Assembly: GCA_026122225.1 (NCBI GenBank)
Contig: JANEZZ010001900.1
Location: forward strand, 1-64,000
Direction of reading: 5' to 3'
Origin: Heloderma charlesbogerti
Lineage: Eukaryota > Chordata > Lepidosauria > Squamata > Helodermatidae
Length of the DNA: 64,000 nt
The number at the start of each line of letters is the position of its first letter. Position 1 is the stretch's first letter. Positions 10,846 to 22,904 of this stretch are shown here, one piece after another. The notes beneath the pieces were generated by a model that was given only the letters and a program-made list of their open reading frames with translations, had not been told where the DNA came from and did no database searches. The translations under genes were made by a program, and so were the position numbers.

Positions 10846-12639
10846 CAAGACGAGGGAAATGAGGTCTGTGTGTGTGGCAGGAGATCAGTCTGTGCTGGAA
10901 ATAGGTCTGAAAAACAGGCAGAGAGCAGCCTATGCTATCTACAGGAAATTCTGTGGTGCTATGGGTTCTCCTAGAAGACTTATGGGTAACAGGAATCTGT
11001 TGGAGTGCTAAAGCTGTGAACTCTCAATTTATGCTCAGACTGTATATATGTAAATAAACCTTATATTACAGAAACACCATAAGTCTTTAGTGACCTCCTT
11101 CTAAGGAAACTGAATCCTTTGTAAGTAATGGAACCTCTGAAACTTCTCACTGCTCAGAAGTGAGGTGCGTATAAAATGATGGCTATGTAAAACAATTTCA
11201 GAAATTCAAAAGTTCAAAATGATAATCTTTCCTGCCAAAGTAAAAATTCAAAATTTGCTCTGATTGCTGCATGACATCACATACATTTGTAGAGGGACAT
11301 TCCTTATCTTTTGTATCATTTATTTTGTTAATCACAGGCTTCACTTGGAGCAACTTCTCCTTGAAGAAAGTGGTGGCCTTTCATATTTCTGGAAACACTA
11401 GCCTAGTCATACGTCCATTATATAGAAGCATCATACCTGATGACAAGTTATTTTTACCTGAGTACACCTTTCAGGATTAGTAAATGTATGTTATAGCCAT
11501 ATTTCTGCTTCCAGGATTTTTATATAAAATGCCCATACATGTCTATGATACACAGATGATGATTTGATTTTATTCTGTGTATTTCACACAGTTCATCACC
11601 TATTTTTTTTGTCTCTGGTTGATTAATTGAATATCTTCTTAAATTTATCATTGTTATGCATGCTTGCCCTCCCATCTCATGAACTGCTAAATGTCCTCTG
11701 AAATAGGCAACTGTTTAGCATCCCTTATTCTAGTCTGGCTATAGACATTTGAAAATGTGCTTTATTACTTGGCAACAGTTTCTCACATGGTCAGTGCTTA
11801 AAACCATTTTCAGATGAAGCTCCAGTACTATGGAATCCTTTTTTTTTTTTAATGCATTATGCGTCTCGGTCCTCCCCTGGAACACTCCCTAATGGATATG
11901 CATTGTTCTTGTGTTGTGGTCTCCTGAGTTTCGCTTTCTGTATTGTAACAGGTGTCTTCATTGGAGAGCTGGGATTGGTTGCAGCTCTGTGATACAATGT
12001 CTGATGTGGCCCTTCATGCCCCAATCAACCTGTAGACATGTGCTAGGCCTCCAGTCAAGGGCCATCAAAGACTATTTACAATGATATGCTTGACAAGTGA
12101 CTTACATAAAACAACGTCATTGAATTACATGTTTGTCATTAACTTTCAGTGAAGCTGGTTTGCCCAGTCCCCACTGACACCTAACAAGACTTGTCCAACT
12201 TAAGCAGTCTTTGAGTCGGTCTTGCAGCAGAGGTGGTTTCAAATGCATTTTCCAATCCCGTTGCCTGCCTCAGTTAGCCACATCTCCCTTTGGTTTCAGT
12301 GTGACAGGAGTGGGTACATAATGAGGTATTTAAAATTCATTTATCTGAATTGCAACAGCTTGGAGAACCAAGGTAAAAGTCAGAAGAGCCTGCAAGAGTC
12401 ATCAAAGAGACCACACAGTATGTGGGTGAGAGCCTGTTTCAATTCAATCTCTTTCATCCTCAAAAATCTTATAGCATCTGCCTGCAGATCTTAGCATATA
12501 AAAATATAGAGCACTGTGCAGAGTTTGGAGTGATAACTCAGAAGAGGGATTGAAGTCAGGGCTTGAAGTTCAGGAAGTCTACTTATGAGGTTTATTTGCA
12601 AGTGTCACAAACTTACAAAGAGTAACATTAACTTCTCTA
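10846..12639. other. Unannotated stretch, no gene seen
   Basis: No repeat or coding region that I can name. 11820-12060 is less AT-rich and contains a T run, but no domain or structure stands out. Confidence 0.35.
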
Positions 12640-12679
12640 TAGTCTGGATCTACACTTACCACCTTCTTTCACTTCCAAT

Positions 12680-13573
12680 TAGGGATGTACAAAACACATA
12701 CTTGGCTCCGCGCCGGGCAATCCATGGGGGGGGGAGGCGCTCTGTCCCTCCCCCCAGAATCCTCGACGGGGGGGGGAGGCGATCCGGTCGTCCCTCCCGA
12801 AATCCTGCCTGGCCGGCTCCGGCCGCCCGCAGCTGGACATCCGGCCGCTGGGCAGCCCTGCAGGGATGCATATGGCAGCTGTTGTAGCCGCCACCATTTG
12901 CATCCCTGTATGGAGCTGTGATAGGCTATGTAAATATTTACGCAGCCTATCACGGCAGGGGGAAAAACCCTAGCATACGCAAATGGCGGTAGCAGCCTGC
13001 AGACGCAAATGGCGACGGCTATGCTGGCTGCCACTTGCGTTCCTGTTTTTTTGCTGTGATAGGCTACGTAAATATTTACGTAGCCTATCATGGCAAAAAA
13101 ACAGGGGTGCAAATGGTGTAGTGGCTGCCATTTGCGCCCCTGTCTTTCGCTGTGATAGGCTACGTAAATACTTACGTAGCTTATCACGGCAAAAAAAATA
13201 GGAATGCAAATGGCGGTGGCTACGGCGGCTGCCATTTGCATTCCCTTTTTTTTTTGCTGTGATAGGCTATGTAAATATTTATGTAGCCTATCACGGCCTC
13301 TGCAGGGACACAAATGACGTCACTGCTTTAGCTGTGATAGGCTACGTAAGTATTTACGTAGCCTATCACGGCAAAAATGGGGAAGCAAATGGTAGCTGCA
13401 GATGTGGCCGCCATTCGCAAAGCAGCGCGAACAGCACCAGGTAAGTGCTCCGTTTTGCATGCAAAACGTGGTGCTGGGGTGGTGGGGCTTCATTCCGCCA
13501 TGGATTTCAGGGGGCTGAATGCACTGGCATTTGGCCTCACTGAGATCCATGGCGGAATTCTCTGACATCCCTA
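12680..13573. mobile_element. Hairpin-rich hAT-like element, copy A (894 bp)
   Basis: It starts TAGGGATGTAC and ends ACATCCCTA. Five 36-bp palindromes of half-site GTGATAGGCTACGTAAAT lie at 12918-12953, 13056-13091, 13152-13187, 13259-13294 and 13334-13369. Between them are palindromes built on CGCAAATGG / CCATTTGCG with GC-rich centres. The right end carries a further inverted pair, CCGCCATGGATTTCAG and CTGAGATCCATGGCGG (13496-13557). G-runs occur at 12725-12776. Flanks CTTCCAAT and AGAAAAAC do not match, unlike copies B, C and E, so this copy may have been rearranged with its host 5S element. It encodes nothing; long open frames on both strands are by-products of the palindromes. Confidence 0.85.
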
Positions 13574-13726
13574 AGAAAAACATCGCAGAGAAGCCCCGAT
13601 TCTGCAAGGATAACGCCTTAATTTTAAAAAAAACCATCTGGAGCGGGGGATAGGAGGGGGTAAAACTTAGTTTCATTTGAAGGGATAGAACAACCCCCTG
13701 CTCAATGCAGGAAGCCTGATTCCCAG

Positions 13727-13792
13727 GCAGTCACCCATCCAACTACTGACCAGGGCCGATCCTGCTTAGCATCCGAGATCAGACAAGCGCGC
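13727..13792 (-). pseudogene. 5S-rRNA-derived segment (3' two-thirds)
   Basis: Read on the minus strand: TCTGATCTCGGATGCTAAGC, then AGTAGTTGGATGGGTGACTG and CCTGGGAAT. This aligns with vertebrate 5S rRNA from about position 37 to past 100 and includes the internal control region (A box, intermediate element, C box) used by TFIIIA. The first third of the gene is replaced by GC-rich element sequence. It is not a functional 5S gene but a captured piece within a transposon, shared with 39653-39740 and 40108-40178. Confidence 0.9.
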
Positions 13793-14404
13793 GCAGGAAA
13801 ACAGTACAGCGCAGCAGGAAAACAGCACAGCACTCAAGTGTGAACCGAGCTCGCGCATTCGATGAAGCACTGCAATGGGGAAAATCGGTGAGTGTGAATA
13901 ATCACGTTTTAATGCAAGAGCGTTTAACCCGACGGGACACCGAATTCATTGCGATGGCGGGAGCAATGTAGATCGGCTCTATGTCTCCGGTTGCTTTATC
14001 TGTAGAATAGTGGGACAATATTCTTCCCTGCTGCCACCCCCCTGCCCCAGTCCCAGAGCGAAAACATGAGTTGCCTGCTTTAACTAACACCACCACAAGG
14101 GTTTAACTAAGGCTACAACTTTATTAAATATTGCACTGTAGGAAGTAATGGATATAGTGTTAAAGGTGAAACTCCCATCAGTGCAGGGCAAGTGGTTCTT
14201 TGAAGAGCAGCCATTGTTCCTGGTCCTGCTAGCTAGCCAATGGATTCCTCCAAGTAAACCTTTGCTTGAAGCCTCTAACGCCCCTCCCATTCTTCGAAGG
14301 CCTGCCAAAAGGACTGTGTTTGGCTGCTATTAAACAGGTGAGTCCTAAACAGTTGAGTAATCTGGACTACTGAGGGATTAATGAAGACCTTATTGAGCTG
14401 TGGC

Positions 14405-16190
14405 AGCTAAGATGTGGACAGGATCCTGGGAGAGGTGAGAGCCACCACGTATGTTCTAGATCCTTGCCCTTCCTGGCTCATAAAAGTAGCCAGAGGTGGA
14501 CTGGCTGAGTGGGTAAGGGGAGTGGTTAATGCCTCCCTTAGTCAAGTCAGAGTTACAGCCTGCCTGAAGGAGGCAGTGGTGAGACCTTTGTTAAAAAAAA
14601 GCCCTCCCTGAACCCCACCATATTGGATAATTATCAGCCAGTTTCCAGTATTCCATTTCTAGGCCTCCCAACTCCAGGGATTCCTGGATGAGACAGATTA
14701 TCTAGATCCATTTCAATCTGGCTTCAGACCCAGTTATGGAACAGAAACAGCTTTGGTCGCCTTGGTGGATGACCTACGCTGGGAACTAGACAGGGGGAGT
14801 GTGTCCCTGTTGGTTCTGCTGGACCTCTCAGCAGCTTTCGATACCATTGACCATGGTATCCTTCTGGGCTACCTCACTGGGGTGGGACTTGGAGGCTCTG
14901 TTTTACAGTGGCTCCATTCCTTCTTGGAGGGGTGGACCAGAAGGTGGTGCTGAGGCACTTCTGTTCGACTCCCTGGCCATTGGCTTGTGGAGCCCCTCAG
15001 GGTTCTGCTTTGTCCCCCATGCTATTTAACATATACATGAAACCACTGGGAGAGGTTGTCCAGAGTTTTGGGGTTTGGTGTCACCAGTACGCTGATGACA
15101 CCCAACTCTACGTTTCCTTTCCATCTAATTCCAAGGAAGCTGTTGGGGTGCTAAAACAGTGTCTGTCAGTGTAATGGACTGGATGAGGGCAAACACATTG
15201 AAGCTTAATCCAGACATGACAGAGGTGTGCCTGGCCAGTCGAAAGGTAGATCAGGGAATAGGGATTCAGCTTGTGCTGGATGGGGTTACACTCCTCCTGA
15301 AGACACAGGTTCGCAGCTTGGGTGTACTTCTGGATTCAGCCCTGAGCCTGGATGCCCAGGTTTCAGCGGTGGCCAGGAGTGCATTTGCATGGCTAAAGCT
15401 TGTGCACCAGCTGCACCCATTCCTTGAGATGTCTGACTTGGCCACAGTAACGCATGCCTTAGTTACATCTTGTTTGGTTTACTGTAACACACTCTACATG
15501 GGGCTGTCTCTGAAGAGTGCTCAGAAACTTCAGTTGGTTCAAAGAGCTGTTGCCAGACTGTTGACTGGGGCTGGCTACAGGGAGCATACAACTCCCCTGT
15601 TAAAACAGCTTCACTGGCTTCCAGTCTGTTTCCGGGCACAATTCAAAGTGCTGGTCATGTCCTATAAAGCCCTATACGGCTCAGGTCCAGGTTACCTGAA
15701 AGACTGTATTCTCCCCTATGAGCTTACTCATGCCCTGAGATCTTCAGGGGAGGCCCATCTCACAGTTCTGCCACCATCACAGGCACATCTGGTGGGAACG
15801 TAGGAGAGGGCCTTCTAGGTGGCTGCTCCAAGGCTCTGGAACTCCCTTCTTAGGGAGACGAGACTGGCACCCTCCTTCATATGCTTTTGCAGGCATGTAA
15901 AACCCTTTTTCTTCCAGCGGGCCTTTGGGGATAGCTAGTCTGGACCTGTGAGAACAGGACATATGGATACTATGGTTATATTTCTAGTTGTCTTTTAACA
16001 TTTTGATATTTTATATAGTTTTAATATTATTGATGATTAAATTATATTTTTAACTTTTGTATACTTCTATTTATAGGTTTTAATTGTACAAATTTTAATG
16101 TTGTAAAGCTGCCTTGGGTCCCAGTATTGGGAAAAAGGCGGGATATAATTATAACAACAACAACAAGAACAACATCATCATCCCTGGAGC
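14405..16190 (+). mobile_element. L2-clade LINE, 5'-truncated and decayed
   Basis: The copy keeps most of the RT domain and the C-terminal region, with frameshifts, then a 3' end (GGCGGGATATAATTATAACA) followed by short AAC/ATC repeats. The same C-terminal order appears on the minus strand at 20383-21555 and in the fragment at 33765-34262. Confidence 0.9.
14410..15960 (+). pseudogene. L2 reverse transcriptase, broken
   Basis: The RT reading is spread over several frames. 14414-14611 gives a start-of-RT segment (VVRPLLKKSPP). 14753-14953 holds LDLSAAFDTIDHGILL, the palm motif. 14908-15174 holds [20 protein letters not shown] and the catalytic box [12 protein letters not shown]. 15159-15803 continues with MDWMRANTLKLNPDMTEV and the C-terminal RLLTGAGYREHTTPLLKQLH. 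Frame changes near 14625, 14910-14950 and 15165 separate these pieces, so no functional protein results. Identified from the L2/CR1-group RT motif order; the catalytic DD pair is still visible. Confidence 0.9.
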
Positions 16191-16209
16191 AGATAATTTT
16201 TACTGAAGT

Positions 16210-16376
16210 GTATAAGGCAGCCTTCCCCAAAGTTGTGTCCTCCAAGTATTTTGGATTTGTGCCCTCCAGGAGTTTTGGGGTACATTCCTGACTATTGCCC
16301 ATGCTGGCTGGGGCTGATGGGAGTTCAAGTCCAAAACAACTGAAGGGCACCTGGTTGGGGAAGGCTGGTATAAGGA
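16210..16376. repeat. Fold-back MITE family 'N'
   Basis: The left arm is GCAGCCTTCCCCAAAGTTGT. The right arm ends GCACCTGGTTGGGGAAGGCTG. The centre has GCCCATGCTGGCTGGGGC. Inserted just downstream of the L2 copy. Confidence 0.85.
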
Positions 16377-17329
16377 CATGTAGCTTTGGCCTTAAATGTA
16401 CCACAGGCATTAGGTCACAAGTACCTTTTTTTTTTGTCTTCGTTCAGTACTTCCAGTTTCAAGCCCAGTTGTATCCTCTTACCTGAGCTGGTCATTCACA
16501 TCTGCAACCAAAACATTATTCTACAGCCAAGTATCAGTGTGATTCTAAAAGCTCCCAATGTATCTGCAAAATAGGCAGATTTTTCTCTGCATTAACAACG
16601 GCAAGGTAAACCACTGGAAATTAAGAGTCTGCACTACAGTGGTATAAACACAAGTATACATATAAATACTTGTGTAAACACATGTTCTCACCATACAAGT
16701 GCAAAGTGGGCATGATAAAGTCACTCTGTGGTAACCCCAGAGTTTCAGAAAGTAAGCTGAGATCAGTCTTTAGGGCATTTTGAAAGATGACACCAAAGTG
16801 ATGTTTGTATTTCTTACATCAATAAGACAAATGTGAAACCTACATTGCTGAGAATACATATTTGATTTAAAGTTCGATTTCTTCCATTTTCTAGTCTGAA
16901 CTTTTTAAAGAAGTATGTGCACAAATAATGTGAGAGGTTCAAAGGAACTCTTAGCTTTGTCTGTAAACACCCTTAGTCTTTACAGATCAGAAAAGGTTAT
17001 GGGCAAGTCAGGTATGTTGGGCAAGATGATTCAGTACTAGAGAAAAGTTAAGGATCCTCATTCATAGGTTAGTGGGACATATAGTAAGAAGCTGAAGTCA
17101 GGACAGTTCCTGAGTTCTTGCAGTTCTCCCATGATGCAACTGGTAATGGCCAAGTGCTGACTGAGTTTGATGTCAGCTATAATTCCTGATACAGATCAAC
17201 TAGTGAAGCAAAATGTACCAATGTTTCAAAATACTAAGGGTGCAATCCTATGCATGTTTAGAAATAAAAAATTCCTACAACTCCCAGCATGCCCCTTTCC
17301 TGTCTAAACACACATCAGATTACACCCTA
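16377..17329. other. Unannotated stretch, no gene seen
   Basis: Mostly unrecognised. 17225-17305 (GGTGCAATCCTATGCATG, then CTACAACTCCCAGCATGC) has the look of a dispersed squamate repeat fragment, but I cannot assign a family. Confidence 0.4.
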
Positions 17330-17720
17330 AGAGTGTTTCCAGACAGGGGGTTTCTTGTGTTACCAAACAGAAGGCATTGTGCAGCTATTCCATATTTTCT
17401 TCCTTAATGGATTTACTGCAGTAAGAAAAATGATGGAAGAAGTGGTTGGGAAAACATGGGGTTGTGAGGGCGTGGCCTTCTGTGGAATCCCAGAAGGCCA
17501 GATTTGTCCCTTGGGCTGAGGTTCTGCCCTGATTTACACAAAGTAAGCATATTTTCCTACTAACAGCTGTCCAAGTTAATTTGTATTATAGTTATCATTA
17601 TCTCTTTTTCACCTATCAGCCTGCTGTAATTTGCGGTACTGCCAGACAAACCTTTTATCGTGCCATCACAAAATTTTATGGGGGATCCAGATGCCACTGT
17701 CTTCCATTCATAACCCTTAG
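17330..17720. repeat. MITE family 'M2', two opposed pieces
   Basis: 17330-17440 matches the left half of M2 (TTCCAGACAGGGGGTTTC, GGATTTACTGCAGTAAGAAA, GATGGAAGAAGTGGTTGGG). 17640-17710 holds CCAGACAAACCTTTTATCGTGCCATCACA, resembling the M2 right end in reverse. Interpreted as a rearranged or interrupted copy. Confidence 0.5.
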
Positions 17721-19389
17721 GCTGAAAGAGGTTCTGCTCCCCTGATCTAAATCCACTGATTAATTTCTGCCTGGCTCCACACTGGAAATTGTCCAGATCC
17801 ACACAGGAAACTAAATCCTACACTGTAGTTTCTCTGACAGGGCTTCTTAAAAACAAACTTGGAATCGTCAAATCACATATGAATATTGAAAGACAATGTA
17901 TTTGAAATATGATATTCTTGACAGCTTATGGGGTAAACTGCTGTGGCTCGTAGATCTTCCATAGTTCTCATTACTCAACTTACTTGAAATCCCTGCTGGC
18001 GATAAAAGCATAATATGTGTATCTCACTCATTTTACTTTAATGTTAACGCAAAGTGTGAGACAAGGCTAATTCAAATAATCTCTCTGGGACCAAATAAGA
18101 TTCACATGGCACATAAAATGGACACTTGATTGAATGGGGTGAGGGGAAGGCGGGCAGAGAAGCAATATATTCTGGCAATTCATTTACATTTCATTCATGA
18201 CAGGAGAGATACTCTAATAAAACAACTGGGAGCTCCTTCTTCATTTCCATCCACACAGCAAATGGATGCAGTACAGCTACAGTGTCCAGTTTTATTGTCT
18301 GTAAGATTCCAAATATATATAAACAAGACTTTTGGTACTTTAACTGGCATCAGAGTTAAAGCTTCGACATTGGAGTTGTTGTCTGACATGTTATGTGTCT
18401 TTGAGAAAATCACAGTTTTTGTTTGCCCCACTTTACTTATCTGCAAAATAGTGCAAAGAGGAAAATGCCCTCTAGTTATGTCTATCTCACCCCCTTCTGG
18501 GCAAGATGAATGGATGTATAGGGGAAAATATGGAGTCAACAGATTGGAAATAATGCAGAAATGAACTTTTTTTTTAAAATAGCTGGAGGGTTTCAGGTTT
18601 ATTACTTATATAGGTTGAGCTCTGAGTATTACAGTATTCAACTTCTTTTTAATGTACAACTGGCTTTTGAAGTTTTCCCAATAAATCATATACACTGAAA
18701 GTCTGCGGCCATAACCTCTAGCAGTTTTACATGCTCCTGCTAGCAAACTGCAATTTGACATTTATGTTGTCAGAGGCATTTACTACTACTTTTAGCTATT
18801 TTATCAGTTTCTTTAAAAGTATAAAAAAAATAGGTAGCACAACCCACTAGGTTCAGCATAATGCCTGGGATTCAAAGAACTATTTTAGGAGGCAGTAGTT
18901 TCAGAAAAACAACACTCTTTATTTAAACAGCAGAGCCTCATGCTACTTTCCAAAGTCCCCTTGGGGTCCTCACAAATATCTGGATCTTTAAAATGAACAT
19001 ATGAAGGTGACCTATACTGTGCAGGTGGGGAAGCTTAGGCCCAGTGGCCAAATTAAGCCCCCCTGGGGTCCCAAACTGGCCCTAAGGGGTTCCCCAGATG
19101 GCCACACCCCCTTCCCCTGGCCACACCCCTTTTCTCCCAACCACCAATCATTTGGTGGTTTCTTGGCTTTTGTGCAGTTCTTTCCCTGTTCTAAAAGGCT
19201 GAAATCCCCCCTCCCCCCAGTAGTTACAAGCAGTAAGAGCTTTTAGGCTATGGGTATATGAGGGAAATTTCCCCCCTATTTTTGGCTCTGCTCTCGTTGC
19301 CTTCAACCCTACCCACTACTGAAATGAGGCCTCCAAGAGAGTCTCCAAAATTGAATTTGGTACTTGTGCTGAAAGAGTTTCCCCAGCCC
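17721..19389. other. Unannotated stretch, no gene seen
   Basis: Contains open frames of up to about 145 codons (18130-18564) with no recognisable domain, no splice context and low-complexity composition. 19010-19230 is CCCC-rich (CCCAAACTGGCCCTAAGGGG) and may be an old repeat. 18590-18840 is AT-rich unique-looking sequence. Confidence 0.35.
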
Positions 19390-19470
19390 TGTTATATGGG
19401 ATCAGGCCATTGGTCCGCCTAGCCCAATATACTGTCTATTTTAGTCATGGTTCTTCAGGATCTCTGGCAT
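19390..19470 (-). repeat. tRNA-headed SINE fragment, antisense
   Basis: GGATCAGGCCATTGGTCCGC followed by CTAGCCCAATATACTGTCTA matches the tail region of the SINE found in antisense at 32985-33560. 5' and 3' parts are missing. Confidence 0.6.
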
Positions 19471-20382
19471 TTAGTGCGGGAGATGCCCTGGAGGTTGACA
19501 ATGTCATCTAAAGGACCCACAAATTTCAGTGAGTAACCAATCTCAGTAGCAGGATAAAAGCTCCATGTGAAGAAGCCCTTAATATCTGAAGTCTGCATCA
19601 AATAGAGAATCACTATCAAGTTGTACATTGCTGGCTCCAGGTTTTTGACAGCCTTTGGGCAAGACATCTTCAAGGGCCCCCCTCCCTCACTGAGTCTACC
19701 TTCTCACCACCATTGTCATTTTCTACTATTGCTCCTCATCCTCATCACTGCTATCAGTTGCTTGCTTGACAGGCAGAGAGCCAGTGAATAAGTAGGCAGG
19801 GGCATCTCCTGCTCCTCCTTCTCACCACCATAGTTGTCTGGGCCAGATCAAGAGGCAGGTGAACAAGTAGGTTGCAATGGTGAAGAGGAAGAACAACTCC
19901 ATGGGGCTCTTGGCAATGGGCCCTTGCTGGGGTTTGGGCCCTCAGCAGGTGTCCAACCATGCTTACCTTTGATGCCGGCCCTGAAGCTATGGGGATTTAC
20001 TTTGAATAGCAAATTAGGGAAATTTGCAAAGGTAACCAATTTGTAGTAATTAGTTTCCTTGTGGATGTGAAACTGTCACATTGGTTCTATATCTTTATAT
20101 CATGGTTCCTAACCCTCAGACTTTACAGTGCATATTGGGGGATTCTGAAGAGGGGGAAAAAACACATCAGTACCTTATTTAGGGCCCTCCTAGGAAGACA
20201 ACACAGCCCTGCTGCCATCCTTGGACTCAGATGATGAATCCTCTGCAAGTACCTCCATCTCTCCTACCAGGATTTAACCTTGCTCAGACCTTATCTGCCT
20301 TGACTTGACCCCATGAGATACTTCTGACATCCCTGAAATCTTCACATGCCCACAGAATGGGACACTTTGTAGGATGGAATTT
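19471..20382. other. Unannotated stretch, no gene seen
   Basis: Several short open frames on both strands with no recognisable domain. No repeat identified. Confidence 0.35.
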
Positions 20383-21555
20383 ATTTATTTATTTATTTAT
20401 TTAATTTCTATACCACCCAATAGCCGAAGCTCTCTGGGTGGTTCACAAAAATTAAAACCAAACACACAATAAAACAATTTAAAATATATAGAACATTAAA
20501 ACCACAATATAACAATACAACCACAATAAAATCTAGCAGCAGTGCAGGAGTTTAAAATACAGATTTAAAACAGCAAAGGTAAAAATTTAGAAAGCTAAAA
20601 TGCCTGGGAAAATAAAAAGGTCTTCACCTGGCGCTGAAAGGAATACAATGTAGGCGCCAGGCGAACCTCACTAGGGAGCTCATTCCAGAGCTGGGGTGCC
20701 ACAGCAGAAAAAGCCCACCTCCTAGTAGCCACCCGCCTCACTTCCTTTGGCAGCAGGGGCTCACGGAGAAGGGCCGCTGACAATGATCTTAAGGTCCGGG
20801 CAGGCACATATGGGAGGAGGCGATCCTTCAGGTAACCTGGCCCCAAGCCGTTAAGGGCTTTAAATGTTAACTCCAGCACTTTGAATCGGGCCCGGAAATG
20901 GACTGGCAGCCAGTGCAGCTGGAAAAGTACTGGCATAATATGAGCTCTCAGGCCAGTCCCTGTTAACAATCTTGCTGCCCTATTTTGGACCAGCTGAAGT
21001 TTCCGGACCATTTTCAAAGGCAGCCCCACGTATAATTCATTGCAGTAATCCAGGCGAGAAGTTATCAGAGCATGGATCACTGTAGCTAGGCTATCTCTGT
21101 CCAGATAAGGGCGTAGTTGGTATACCAGCCTAATCTGATAAAAAGTGCTCCGTGCCACTGAGTTCACCTGTGCCTCAAGTGACAGTTCTGGATCCAAGAG
21201 CACCCCCAAACTACGAACCTGATCCTTTAGGGGGAGTGCAACCCCCTCCAGAACAGGTTGAATATCACCTAGCCGGGCAGACGAACCACCCACTAACAGT
21301 ACCTCCGTCTTGTCTGGATTGAGTTTCAGTTTATTGGCCCTCATCCAGTCCATTACCGTGCCCAGGCACTGATTCAGAACAGCCACTGCCTCACCTGGTT
21401 TTGATGAGAAAGAGAGGTAGAGCTGGGTGTCATCTGCATATTGATGGCACCTCAGCCCACACCTCCGGATAACCTCCCCCAGCGGTTTCATGTAGATGTT
21501 AAACAGCATGGGGGATAAAATAGAGCCCTGTGGAACCCCATGGCACAATTGCCAT
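20383..21555 (-). mobile_element. L2-clade LINE, 5'-truncated, minus strand
   Basis: The 3' end is the ATTTATTTATTTATTT run at 20383-20402. The coding part runs to the truncation point near 21555. This is the best-preserved L2 copy in the window. Confidence 0.9.
20595..21555 (-). CDS. L2 reverse transcriptase C-terminal part (about 320 codons, open)
   Basis: A continuous minus-strand frame from [20 protein letters not shown] through the catalytic box [11 protein letters not shown], then [18 protein letters not shown], the thumb and connection region, and the L2-type C-terminus with [20 protein letters not shown] and [10 protein letters not shown], stopping at 20595. The open frame actually starts at 21620, but the first roughly 25 codons are flanking DNA. 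The endonuclease and the RT fingers are lost through 5' truncation, so the product cannot retrotranspose. An uninterrupted frame shows this insertion is younger than the copy at 14405. Confidence 0.85.
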
Positions 21556-22904
21556 GGCACAGAGCAATAATCCCCCCATATTTCTTGCATATTTTTATGC
21601 CATATTTTTGGCATAAACATGGCATATTTTTGTCATCTCCCTTCTAATGTCTCCATGCCACTCCATGTAGGTAGTATAAGACTGCATTCCCTTCTGAGAT
21701 GTCAGTTTTTCAAAATGCGCCCCGTCTAAAATGCTTTGGTCCATTTTCCATTTCCTAAAATGGAATGCAACCTTACATGGATAAAGAATAATCAGGATAC
21801 AACTGACTGTGAGATGGAACTATCCAAAATAACTGTAGTGGGATCTGAATATTTGATGAAAACCATCTTTTCCTACAACAACACACTATTTAAGAGCATT
21901 TCTGTGTATTTCTGCCCTTATCTTTAGGGCAAGGAAGGACATACTAATGGATATATTCCTGTCTCATTTTTTTAACATTCTTGCTTCTGGGGTTTTGCTT
22001 CCTTACCTGCAACTTACATCATTAAATATTCCATAAAGGAATCATTTCTACTATGTTTCTGAATTTTATTCTTCTATATTTTTTTTTTCTTATGAAAGGG
22101 ACTTAGAATGGCTGGAGGTCAGAGTTGGTAAAATATTTCGAACATTAGTTCCATCTGCCAAGCCTTTACTCTAATTCTGTCACTCTCTCCAACCAGCATT
22201 TTACTCAAACATTAAAGAAAATGGGGCAAAGCTTTATTATCACCATCATTATTGAATTATCAATACTGGTAAGGTATCTACTGCTCATCTCCCCTACCAC
22301 CTACAATCCCAGGGTTGTCATTCAGGTCAACTGTTCCTCACTATCATTTTTTATTTTTCATAGTATGAATATACAGTAATTGTTTCTTACAACAAAACCA
22401 GTATACATACAGTAGCCTTCAGTTGCATATAGCAACTAGGATATTTGTGGTCCAATAATCTGTTTTAGGCAAAAAATGGAAATCAGCCTGGACTGTCAAA
22501 TAATTATGTTTAGGTCCCCATGGGTTCCACTTCTTCAAATAACAAATGGGTTCTTTAGAGTACTAGTTCATTGAACAGAGTATTTATTTATTTAGTACTT
22601 TTTGGCCCTCCACTGACCAATGTTTTGCTCTTCCATGCAAATCAGTCCACCAATGGCTTGATATGGTCCATTTCTTTCCCTGTTTGGAGGGGAAGTAATT
22701 ATACGAATCAGTTGCATGTATGGTGTGATGTGTCTCTTCACTCAATATGTGAGATCATCTGCATGGTGGAGGGGAAAATACTGTGCCAGCTTCTACACTG
22801 CACAAAGACAAAAAACAATAGTTGAGGTGATGTATATTTTGGGCTAAGTATTCCTTACAAGAAAAGTTTCTGCATTTGTGGTTCAAACATTGTAAAGTAC
22901 TCAC
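21556..22904. other. Unannotated stretch, no gene seen
   Basis: AT-rich, with a TTTATTTATTT-type piece at 22580 that may be the edge of an L2 3' end. No coding region. Confidence 0.35.

Larger units (their letters stand above)
12640..13985 (-). mobile_element. 5S-containing DNA element, copy 1, with palindromic element A inside
   Basis: The outer end at 12645 (GGATCTACACTTACC) and the far end near 13960 (GAGCCGATCTACATTG on the minus strand) match the two ends of the element at 39465-40525. On the minus strand the order is: end, about 200 bp shared with 39480-39650, a 5S-rRNA-like segment, a tail to 13574, element A (13573-12680), then the outer end. Compared with the other copy it lacks the second 5S arm. 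I find no clear target duplication. The ends suggest a hAT-type non-autonomous element, but this is inferred. Confidence 0.75.

Noticed and set aside
12669..13313. 214-codon minus-strand frame with repeated DRLRKYLRSLSQ and VIGYVNIYVAYHS-like stretches
   Set aside because: It is the translation of the 36-bp palindromes. The same peptides appear on both strands and in all copies, as palindromes dictate.
12918..13369. CRISPR-like array (regular repeats with spacers)
   Set aside because: Vertebrate context, no cas genes, and the spacers are themselves palindromic and shared between copies.
18130..18564. 144-codon frame
   Set aside because: No recognisable domain, no exon structure and an overlapping frame on the other strand. 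Chance ORF.
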